8,741 bases of DNA from Cognatazoarcus sp050305135. GTDB lineage: Bacteria > Pseudomonadota > Gammaproteobacteria > Burkholderiales > Rhodocyclaceae. Below the pieces are notes generated by a model. It was not told where the DNA came from. It saw nothing but the letters and a program-made list of their open reading frames with translations, and made no database searches. Positions 1 to 6,103 of this stretch are shown in pieces. The stretch covers positions 1-8,741 of the forward strand of contig JBNLET010000081.1 of NCBI GenBank assembly GCA_050305135.1, read 5' to 3'. Positions within the stretch are counted from its first letter, which is position 1. Every line of letters begins with the position of its first letter. Both the position numbers and the translations under genes were made by a program.

Positions 1-66
1 GATAACGCCATTAGCATACTAACTCTGCTGATTCGATCGTCATCTGTCTGACGCTATCTCAAGCTC

Positions 67-570
67 ATGACCTTGTCAAACGAAACCGAGGCGGCTCGCC
101 GCTTCTGGGCCAAGTATCGAAATTTATTGAAGAAATCGGGCGTTCACGAGCGCGCGCTGGACTGGCTCGTGCGCCACGCCGAGGCCTACCTCGAGCACCT
201 GCAAGGTCGGCGGCTGGTGCATCAGTCGGTGGCCGGCGTTGAGGCTTGGCTTGCGGATCGAGGCAGGATAGGCGGCATGCAGGCGTGGCAATTCGCGCAG
301 GTCGTCGATGCGGTGCGCTATCTCTTCGTGCTGATCGAATCGCCGGTGGCTTCGCAGGTGGACTGGCGGTACTGGCGCGAGGCGGCGACGACGCTGGCAC
401 CGGATCATCCGAGCGTCGCGCGACAGCAAGGGGTCGTGAAGGCGGCGTCGAGCGCGGCGGGTGCGGAGGGTGGCGAATATGCCGATCCGCTCGCGCGCCT
501 GATCGCGGTGATTCGCCAGCGCAATTATTCGATTCGAACCGAACAGGCGTATCGCGGCTGGGTGGAGCAA
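67..570 (+). pseudogene. Truncated tyrosine recombinase (integron-integrase-like), N-terminal part only
   Basis: The ATG at 67 opens a frame of about 168 residues that reads as the N-terminal region of a phage/integron-type tyrosine recombinase. An early stretch with FWAKYRNLLKKSG and ALDWLVRHAEAYL is followed, near the break, by RLIAVIRQRNYSIRTEQAY and RGWVE. The latter is the typical SAM-like core-binding helix (R-x-R-x-YS-x-RTE-x-AY-x-x-W). Family members then continue with a catalytic domain containing the R...HxxR...Y residues; none of that is present. After about position 566-570 the frame runs into unrelated sequence that belongs to the leader of the next element, and it stops at 691-693. 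I therefore call it a broken gene, presumably inactive. No clear Shine-Dalgarno precedes the ATG, and the true start could lie elsewhere. Family recognition is fairly firm; the exact subfamily is not. Confidence 0.7.
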
Positions 571-631
571 AGAAGATCAAGGGTCAGGTCTCGCCTTGTA
601 TCTTTCATCTCCTTCGCCTACCCTTCAACTC

Positions 632-727
632 ATGGCCCGACCGCTCCGCATCGAATTCCCTGGCGCGCTCTATCACGTCACGTCGCGCGGTGACCGGCGT
701 GAGCCGATCTTCGATGACACGAAATGA
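632..727 (+). pseudogene. REP-associated tyrosine transposase (RAYT, Y1/TnpA-like), N-terminal remnant
   Basis: The ATG at 632 begins MARPLRIEFPGALYHVTSRG followed by DRREPIFDDT, which is the hallmark N-terminus of REP-associated tyrosine transposases. The YHVTSRG strand is the first strand of the Y1 fold. After 31 residues the frame meets TGA (725-727). The expected HUH histidine pair, catalytic Tyr and the remaining roughly 200 residues are absent from the following sequence in any frame I could follow. The preceding stretch from about 571 (agaagatcaagggtcaggtc...) looks like the leader that normally travels with such genes, so the piece of foreign DNA probably begins near 571. It abuts the broken recombinase directly, which suggests insertion into that gene followed by deletion of the 3' part. 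It cannot encode an active transposase. Confidence 0.75.
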
Positions 728-1105
728 GGGGTCTTGATATGCACCATAGGCAAACTGCCGATCCGTCCGGCCGTCGCCAATCGACACGCAGGCACGTGCG
801 ATCGTTGGCGCTCGCGACCTGGCAGTCCGCGCCTTTCGGCCAACGGACGCCCGCCCCGGAGCACGTCGGGTATCAGGGACGTCACGGTCGAAGCCAGCAA
901 AGTGGCATCACGGAGTCGTGCCTCGTCAAGCCGACGGCGGTGACATTGCCGGCAGTCTTCCCACCGCGGCGGAAAGGGCGCGCCAACACCGCGGCCCAGC
1001 ACCGCGAGCCGCGCATGGTGGCGCGCGGCGAGTGTCCGTTCCACAAGGTCGGCGCGGTGTTGCGCGGCAAGGCCGGCGGCGGGCAGCAGCGGGTCGGGTA
1101 GGCCG
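728..1105. other. Gene-free border region between mobile debris and the operon
   Basis: This stretch of about 380 bases has short open frames on both strands, but none has a recognisable domain, a good ribosome binding site, or homology that I can name. The minus-strand frame at 1044-673 overlaps the RAYT remnant on the other strand and looks like a chance frame in GC-rich DNA. No rho-independent terminator with a T-run is visible just downstream of the livF stop (TAG at 1108-1106), where the end of the operon would be expected. It is best read as a scar or degraded sequence. Confidence 0.5.
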
Positions 1106-1819
1106 CTACAGCGCGAGGTACTGTCGTACCAGCTCGGGGCGGGCCGAGAGTTCCCTCGACGCCCCCTGGTAGACCACCTGCCCCTTGACCAGCACGACAG
1201 CGCGGTGGGTGGCGGCGGTCACCGCCGCATAGTCCTTGTCGACGATCACGGTCGCCATGCTGGATTTGCAGATCTCGCGCACGATCATCCAGATCTCCAG
1301 CGCTACCAGCGGTGCCAGCCCCTCGGTCGCCTCGTCCAGGATCAACAGGTTCGGGTTGGTCATCAGCGCGCGGCCGATGGTCAGCATCTGCTGCTCGCCG
1401 CCGGAGAGCTGGCCGCCGCCGTGGCGCAGGCGTTCGGACAGGCGCGGGAAGGTCTCCATGACGCGCTCGAAGGTCCATTCGCGGCGGCCGTCGAGCCCCG
1501 GGCGGGCGGCCATCTCGAGGTTTTCGCGCACCGTCAGGTTGGGAAAGATGCCGCGCCCCTCCGGCACGTAGGCGATGCCGCGCCGCGCGATGCGATGGGT
1601 CGGCTGCCCGGTCACGTCCTCGCCGCGCACCAGGATCCGCCCCTGCCGCGCCGGCACGATGCCGAGCATGCTGCGGATCAGCGTGCTCTTGCCCATGCCG
1701 TTGCGGCCCATCAGCGCAACCGATTCGCCGGCGGCGACGTGGAAGTCGACGCCGTGCAGGATGTGGCTGCGGCCGTAGTAGACCTGCAGCGTCTTCGCTT
1801 CGAGCAATGGCTCAGCCAT
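1106..1819 (-). CDS. ABC transporter ATP-binding protein, LivF / branched-chain amino acid type
   Basis: This is a cytoplasmic ATPase subunit of a HAAT-family (LivFGHM-like) importer. From the ATG at 1819 it has 237 residues, the usual LivF length. Visible motifs, numbered from that start, are Walker A GRNGMGKST (38-46), a Q/E-rich loop with VPEGRGIFPNLTVRENL (85-101), signature LSGGEQQ (138-144) and Walker B LLILDE (158-163) followed by ATEGLAP. The switch region reads VIVDKDYAAV where most LivF proteins have a VEQ motif. A GTG at 1840 would add 7 residues, but a GAGG 8 nt upstream favours the ATG. It lies 84 nt after the ligase gene. In this context aromatic acid uptake is the likely role (inference), because several benzoate and other aromatic acid importers are of this class. 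No livG, livH, livM or binding-protein gene is in the window, so the substrate is unproven. Confidence 0.9.
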   Translation of the reverse strand: MAEPLLEAKTLQVYYGRSHILHGVDFHVAAGESVALMGRNGMGKSTLIRSMLGIVPARQGRILVRGEDVTGQPTHRIARRGIAYVPEGRGIFPNLTVRENLEMAARPGLDGRREWTFERVMETFPRLSERLRHGGGQLSGGEQQMLTIGRALMTNPNLLILDEATEGLAPLVALEIWMIVREICKSSMATVIVDKDYAAVTAATHRAVVLVKGQVVYQGASRELSARPELVRQYLAL

Positions 1820-1903
1820 GGCCCGCGCCTCGGCGGTCACCTCCGCACGACCGCTCGCCGGCGCCGATGACGCCGGCCGCCCTATGCCGCTTCGCGCGCG
1901 CCA

Positions 1904-3481
1904 TCAACGCAGCTTGAACCGCTGCAGTTTCCCGGTCGCGGTGCGCGGCAGGCTGTCCTTGAACTCGATCCAGCGCGGGTACTTGAACGGTGCCAGCCGC
2001 GCCTTGACGAACTGCTTCAACCGCTCGGCCAGTTCGGGCGTCGGCTTGCGGCCATCCTTCAATACCAGGTAGGCGGCCGGCTTGATCAGCCCGCCCTCGT
2101 CCGGCCGGCCCACCACCGCTGCTTCGAGCACGTCCTCGTGGGTCATCAGCGCCGCCTCGACCTCGGTCGGCGAGACGTAGATGCCGCCCACCTTGAGCAT
2201 GTCGTCGCCGCGTCCGGCGTAGATGAAATAGCCGTCCTCGGTCTCGCTGAACTTGTCGCCGGTGTGGGTCCAGGCGCCGCGGAAGGTGTCCTTGCTCTTG
2301 GCGCGGTTGTTCCAGTAGGCGGCGGCGGAGCTCGGGCCGGAGACCTCGAGCGTGCCGATCTCGCCGGGCGCGAGGACGTTGCCGTCGTCGTCCACGATGC
2401 GCACCCGGTAGCCGGGCAGCGGCTTGCCGGTGGTGCCGTAGCGCACCTCGCCGGCGCGGTTGCTCATGAAGATGTGCAGCATTTCGGTCGAGCCGATGCC
2501 GTCCAGGATGTCCACGCCGAAGCGCGCCGACCACTGGCGGCCGAGCTCGTCGGGCAGCGCCTCGCCGGCCGAGGTGCAGCAGCGCATCCGCAGCTCTTCG
2601 CCGCGCGGGCAGTCCGGATGGGCCAGCATCATGCCGAACAGCGTCGGCACGCCGTAGAAGACGCTCGGCTGGTGTTCGCGCAGGCGCTTGAAGACGGCCT
2701 CGGCGGTCGGCCGCTCGGCCATCAGCACCGTGGTCGCACCGACCGACAGCGGGAAGGTCAGGCCGTTGCCGAGACCGTAGGCGAAGAACAGCTTGGCGGC
2801 CGAGAAGACGACGTCGTCCTCGCTCAGGCCGAGGGTCGGGATGGCGTACAGCTCGGCGGTGTTGACGAGGTTCGAATGGACATGCACGGTGCCCTTCGGC
2901 TTACCGGTCGAGCCGGACGAGTAGAGCCAGAAACAGGGCTCGTCGGCGACCGTCTCGGCCGGGCGCCGCTCGTCGGAGGCGGCGGCCATGATCTCGTCGA
3001 GCTGCTGATGGCCATCGACGGCGCCGCCCGAGATGACGATGCGTTCGAGCGTCGGCACGTCGCCGATGATCTCGGCGAAATTCGGCCACAGCAGATGCGA
3101 CACGACCAGCGTCGTGGCCCGGCTGTCGCGCAGCATGTACTGGTAGTCGGCCGGCGTCAGCAAGGTGTTGACCGCCACCGGCACGATGCCGGCCTTGATC
3201 GCGCCGAGAAAGCAGGTCGGGAAGTCGATCGTGTCGAGCAGGCACAGCAGCACCCGATCTTCGCGCCGCGCGCCGAGGCTCTGCAGCGCGTTGGCGAAGC
3301 GGTTCACGCGTGCCGCCAGTTCGTCGTAGGTGTATCGGCCCTGGTCGTCGATGTAGGCGACCTTGCCGCCGCGCCCGGCGTCCAGGTTGCGCTGGATCAG
3401 GTCGTGCGCGGCATTGTATTCGCTCGGAATGCTCGGCTCGGGCGGCGAAGCTTCCCTTCTCGGCTTGCTCAGATGCACCAT
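1904..3481 (-). CDS. bzdA: Benzoate-CoA ligase (AMP-forming)
   Basis: A cytoplasmic adenylate-forming enzyme that converts benzoate, ATP and CoA to benzoyl-CoA, the entry step of the pathway. From the ATG at 3481 it has 525 residues, the family's normal size. The motifs are in order: the phosphate loop YSSGSTGKPKG (187-197), the LFFAYGLGNG segment typical of benzoate-CoA ligases (231-240), DGIGSTEMLHIF (327-338), the hinge region YFIYAGRGDDMLKVGG (418-433), and the C-terminal PRTATGKLQ with the catalytic lysine at 518. In the related BadA this lysine is known to be controlled by acetylation. The start is set by GGAGGAG at 3491-3485; the GTG at 3493 would overlap it. The gene lies 24 nt after the PaaY-like gene in the same operon. 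Closely related 2- or 3-hydroxybenzoate ligases are the main alternative, but the neighbours argue for benzoate. Confidence 0.93.
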   Translation of the reverse strand: MVHLSKPRREASPPEPSIPSEYNAAHDLIQRNLDAGRGGKVAYIDDQGRYTYDELAARVNRFANALQSLGARREDRVLLCLLDTIDFPTCFLGAIKAGIVPVAVNTLLTPADYQYMLRDSRATTLVVSHLLWPNFAEIIGDVPTLERIVISGGAVDGHQQLDEIMAAASDERRPAETVADEPCFWLYSSGSTGKPKGTVHVHSNLVNTAELYAIPTLGLSEDDVVFSAAKLFFAYGLGNGLTFPLSVGATTVLMAERPTAEAVFKRLREHQPSVFYGVPTLFGMMLAHPDCPRGEELRMRCCTSAGEALPDELGRQWSARFGVDILDGIGSTEMLHIFMSNRAGEVRYGTTGKPLPGYRVRIVDDDGNVLAPGEIGTLEVSGPSSAAAYWNNRAKSKDTFRGAWTHTGDKFSETEDGYFIYAGRGDDMLKVGGIYVSPTEVEAALMTHEDVLEAAVVGRPDEGGLIKPAAYLVLKDGRKPTPELAERLKQFVKARLAPFKYPRWIEFKDSLPRTATGKLQRFKLR

Positions 3482-3484
3482 GGT

Positions 3485-3491
3485 CTCCTCC
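3485..3491 (-). promoter_or_regulatory. Ribosome binding site of the benzoate-CoA ligase gene
   Basis: On the minus strand GGAGGAG lies just upstream of the ATG at 3481-3479. This site decides the start against the in-frame GTG at 3493, which would fall upstream of and overlap the site. Confidence 0.75.
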
Positions 3492-3505
3492 ACTACGCGG
3501 CTGGC

Positions 3506-4123
3506 TTATTCGGCGCCGATGCGCCGCTTGAATTCGGAAAGGGGCAGCACCTCGGGCTCGCGACATCGTCGCCGTCCGGGTTCCGGCGCGCTCAGCGGCA
3601 CGCAGGGCACCATCGCGCGGCGCGAGTCGAGGCATAGCTGCTGATAGGTCGCGGTCGCCTGCCCCTTCCAGGCGATCTCTTCGTCGGAGAGGCTGCGCAC
3701 CACCTTGGCCGGCACGCCGACCACCAGGCTGCGCGGCGGGATCTCGCTTTGCGCCGGCACGAAGGCCGAGGCGGCGATGATCGAGGATTCGCCGATCACG
3801 GCCTTGTCCATCACCACCGCGTTCATCCCGACCATCACGTTCCTGTGCAGCGTGCAGGCGTGGACGATCGCACCGTGGCCGATGTGACCGAGTTCCGCGA
3901 TGACGGTATCGGTACGCGGAAAGCCGTGCACCACGACGGTGTCCTGGATGTTGGCGCCCTCGCCGACGATGATCCGGCCGAGGTCGCCGCGCAGCGAGGC
4001 ACAAGGCGCGACGTAGACGCCGGGCCCGATGACGACGTCGCCGATCACCACCGCGCTGGGGTGCACGAAGGCGCTCGGGTCGATTACCGGCACGACGCCG
4101 TCGTAGGAATAGATCTGTGCCAT
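3506..4123 (-). CDS. PaaY-like gamma-carbonic-anhydrase-fold protein (putative CoA thioesterase)
   Basis: This 205-residue protein has hexapeptide repeats throughout the N-terminal two thirds (FVHPSAVVIGDVVIG, ANIQDTVVVHGFP, HIGHGAIVHACTL, MVGMNAVVMDKAVIG, SSIIAASAFV), giving a left-handed beta-helix. Putative zinc ligands are His66, His83 and His88 (VHG, then H-x4-H), as in gamma-class carbonic anhydrases. Sequence and C-terminal tail (SLSDEEIAWK and the PLSAPEPGRRR region) follow E. coli PaaY closely from memory, including the SLRGDLGRI segment. PaaY is a thioesterase that removes dead-end CoA esters in aerobic phenylacetate breakdown. Here the gene sits 8 nt after the SDR stop with GAGGAG before its ATG, and 24 nt before the ligase gene. 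A CoA-salvage or detoxification role in the benzoyl-CoA pathway is inference; carbonic anhydrase or CaiE-like activity is possible. Confidence 0.88.
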   Translation of the reverse strand: MAQIYSYDGVVPVIDPSAFVHPSAVVIGDVVIGPGVYVAPCASLRGDLGRIIVGEGANIQDTVVVHGFPRTDTVIAELGHIGHGAIVHACTLHRNVMVGMNAVVMDKAVIGESSIIAASAFVPAQSEIPPRSLVVGVPAKVVRSLSDEEIAWKGQATATYQQLCLDSRRAMVPCVPLSAPEPGRRRCREPEVLPLSEFKRRIGAE

Positions 4124-4131
4124 CGGGCTCC

Positions 4132-4878
4132 TCAGTAGATCGTCATGCCACCGTCGGCGGCCAGGATCTGGCCGGTGACGTAGGCGGAGGCATCGGATGC
4201 GAAGAAGACGAAGACCGGCGCGACTTCGTCCGGCTCGGCCCAGCGCCCGAGCGGGATGCGCTCGAGGTACTTGTCCTTGAAACGATCGTCGGTGCGGATC
4301 GTCTCGGTCATCGGCGTCGCCGCACCGGGCGCGATGGCGTTGGCGGTGATGTTGTAGCGCGCCAGTTCCTTGGCGGCGCTCTTGGTCATGCCGAGCACGC
4401 CGGCCTTGGCGGCGCTGTAGTTGATCTGGCCGATCGTGCCGAGCACGCCGGCCGCCGAGGTGACGAAGATGATGCGCCCGTAGCGCCGCTCGATCATGCC
4501 GTCGGCCACCGCCTGCAGGCAATTGAAACCGCCGGTCAGATGCACCGCCAGCACCTGCTGCCACTGCTCCGGGCTCATCTTGTGGAGCATCGCGGTGCGC
4601 GTGATGCCGGCGTTGTTCACCAGGATGTCGACCCGCCCCCAGTGCTCGCTGACCTGCGCCACCATGGCCTGCACCTGCTCGCGATCGGCCACGTCGCAGC
4701 CGACGCCGATCGCCTTGCCGCCATCCACCAGGATGCGCACCGCGGCCCGCTCGGCCGCCTCGGCATCCCGGTCGACGATCGCCACCCTGGCGCCTTCGCG
4801 TGCATAGGCGCGTGCCACGCTCTCGCCGATGCCCTGCGCACCGCCGGTGACGATCGCAATCCTGTCCTTGAGCTGCAT
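4132..4878 (-). CDS. bzdZ: Short-chain dehydrogenase/reductase (BzdZ-like)
   Basis: This classical SDR has 248 residues from the ATG at 4878. It has the nucleotide-binding TGGAQGIG (11-18), an acidic Asp after the second strand (VAIVDRD), which points to NAD rather than NADP, NNAG (88-91), and catalytic Ser141, Tyr154 and Lys158 (VTSAAG...YSAAK). The C-terminus has the usual VTGQ-x4-DGG. The Asn of the extended catalytic tetrad (usually VNL) is His here (AVHLTGG). The ATG is favoured over the GTG at 4884 because GAGG lies 8 nt before the ATG and only 2 nt before the GTG. By position it matches bzdZ, whose role is not firmly settled. Oxidation of a hydroxyacyl-CoA, either the cyclic alcohol or 3-hydroxypimelyl-CoA, is plausible. 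FabG-like 3-ketoacyl reduction is the alternative. Confidence 0.85.
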   Translation of the reverse strand: MQLKDRIAIVTGGAQGIGESVARAYAREGARVAIVDRDAEAAERAAVRILVDGGKAIGVGCDVADREQVQAMVAQVSEHWGRVDILVNNAGITRTAMLHKMSPEQWQQVLAVHLTGGFNCLQAVADGMIERRYGRIIFVTSAAGVLGTIGQINYSAAKAGVLGMTKSAAKELARYNITANAIAPGAATPMTETIRTDDRFKDKYLERIPLGRWAEPDEVAPVFVFFASDASAYVTGQILAADGGMTIY

Positions 4879-4900
4879 GCCCACAACCTCGCTCGATTCG

Positions 4901-4942
4901 AAAAAAAGGGCGGGGGAGCGATGGATGACCCAAAGCCCCCCC
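4901..4942 (-). terminator. Terminator- or attenuator-like hairpin between oah and bzdZ
   Basis: Read on the minus strand, a run of seven G (4942-4936) can pair with the CCCC/CCC tract (4915-4908), with one bulged G at 4911 and a loop of about 20 nt. Seven T follow immediately (4907-4901). The stem is about 7 G-C pairs. The order G-rich stem followed by a T-run fits a rho-independent terminator or partial attenuator for transcripts leaving oah. The long loop and the bulge weaken it. It would split the ring-opening genes from the bzdZ/paaY-like/ligase/livF set. Confidence 0.45.
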
Positions 4943-4960
4943 GAAACGGGAGGTGTCGGA

Positions 4961-6088
4961 TCAGCGCGGCCCGGCCAGCACCTGCTCGGCGAAGTCCTCG
5001 TCGAACGGTGCGCCCTCGGCCACCAACTGACGATAGCGCACGAAGTCGATGACGTCCTTGCCGGTCGTCTTCTTCGAGTCGAAGGCGTTGAAGCCGAGCC
5101 AGGCCTCGTGGTTCATGTTGGCCGCCAGCCAGTGGCGGTTGGCGAGCTTGAATTGGTCCCAGAAGAACTTCTTCTTGCCGCGGATGCCGTCGATGGACTT
5201 CATCAGGCAGTGCGGGAACAGGTTCGTGAACTTCCACAACAGCTCGTCCACCGCCTCGTCGAGGCGCGAGAAGTCGGTGCTGCACTGGGCCATCAGTTCC
5301 TTGGCGGCCTTGATCCGGTCGGAGGGCACCGATTCGCCATAGACGATCTCGCCGTCCTCCAGGTAGCTGTCGGTTCGCACCAGCGGGTTCCTGACCCAGG
5401 CGCCGTCCTTCTTCAGCACCGGCACGACCTTGGTGACCAGGTTCTTGGCCTTCATCTTGTAGGCGCTCCAGGTCTCGCAGGAGACGCAGTTGTACATCGC
5501 GTCCTCCATGTTCAGCATCCACGGCAGGAAGTCGGTCGAGCCGCCGTCCGGCGCGCTGCCGTGCTTCGGGCCGGCCTGGCCGAAGATCGCCATGTCCGAG
5601 GTCACGGTCAGGTCGGTGGCCATGCCGATCTCCTGCCCGCCGGCCACGCGCATGCCGTTCACGCGGCAGATGGTCGGCTTCTTGCAGTTCAGGATGCCGT
5701 CCACCATGGCGTTGAACAGATCCATGTACTCGCCGTACTCGTTCGGCCGGCGCGAATAGTAGGCGGCGTATTCGGCGGTGTTGCCGCCGGTGCAGAAGGC
5801 CTTGTCGCCGACCGCCGTGAACACCGCCGCCACGACCGAGCGGTCGCCCGAGGCGCGCTGGAAGCCGGCGATCACCGCCTTCACCATCTCGGTGGTGTAG
5901 GAGTTGTACTGGGCCGGGTTGTTGAGGATGATCCAGGCCGAAAAGAGTCCCGCCACCGCATTGCCCTGCGGGTCCCTGACCGGGCGCTTTTCATAGATCA
6001 CGGAAGGCGCGTCGGCGCCGAAGTGCTCCTCGCCCAGCAGGGCGTGGTCCTTGAGTTTGTTGTCGCGGCGCAGCCAATCGAGTGCCAT
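4961..6088 (-). CDS. oah: 6-oxocyclohex-1-ene-1-carbonyl-CoA hydrolase
   Basis: This ring-opening enzyme adds water to 6-oxocyclohex-1-ene-1-carbonyl-CoA and then hydrolyses the C-C bond, giving 3-hydroxypimelyl-CoA. It has 375 residues, longer than a simple crotonase (about 260) and right for Oah. Crotonase-fold features are visible: GDKAFCTGGNTAEYA (94-108, first oxyanion-loop segment) and NGMRVAGGQEIGMATDL (144-160), followed by FGQAGPKHGSAPDGG (169-183), characteristic of this family. An extended C-terminal part contains FFWDQFKLANRHW and NHEAWLGFNAFD. The ATG at 6088 has GGAG 8 nt upstream and follows the had stop by 15 nt. It equals bzdY in Azoarcus naming. No disruption is seen. Confidence 0.95.
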   Translation of the reverse strand: MALDWLRRDNKLKDHALLGEEHFGADAPSVIYEKRPVRDPQGNAVAGLFSAWIILNNPAQYNSYTTEMVKAVIAGFQRASGDRSVVAAVFTAVGDKAFCTGGNTAEYAAYYSRRPNEYGEYMDLFNAMVDGILNCKKPTICRVNGMRVAGGQEIGMATDLTVTSDMAIFGQAGPKHGSAPDGGSTDFLPWMLNMEDAMYNCVSCETWSAYKMKAKNLVTKVVPVLKKDGAWVRNPLVRTDSYLEDGEIVYGESVPSDRIKAAKELMAQCSTDFSRLDEAVDELLWKFTNLFPHCLMKSIDGIRGKKKFFWDQFKLANRHWLAANMNHEAWLGFNAFDSKKTTGKDVIDFVRYRQLVAEGAPFDEDFAEQVLAGPR

Positions 6089-6103
6089 CTGTTCGTCTCC
6101 GGT

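Noticed and set aside
1..66. Possible recombination site (attI-like) upstream of the recombinase fragment
   Set aside because: I looked for GTTRRRY-type core sites and inverted pairs and found none convincing in the 66 bases available.
673..1044. Minus-strand 123-residue frame in the border region
   Set aside because: It overlaps the RAYT remnant on the other strand, has no recognisable domain, and its composition is that of chance GC-rich frames.
2138..3637. Plus-strand 499-residue open frame
   Set aside because: It lies opposite the benzoate-CoA ligase gene, is very rich in Arg, Gly, Ala, His and Val, and has no domain. It is a shadow frame of GC-rich coding DNA.
3506..4933. 475-residue minus frame continuing upstream of the PaaY-like protein
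   Set aside because: The upstream half is the wrong frame of the SDR gene. The PaaY-like ATG at 4123 has its own GAGGAG and matches the family N-terminus, so it is not a fusion.
4117..5052. Plus-strand 311-residue open frame opposite bzdZ
   Set aside because: It is the antisense shadow of a well-supported SDR gene, with a biased His/Asp/Arg composition and no ribosome site.
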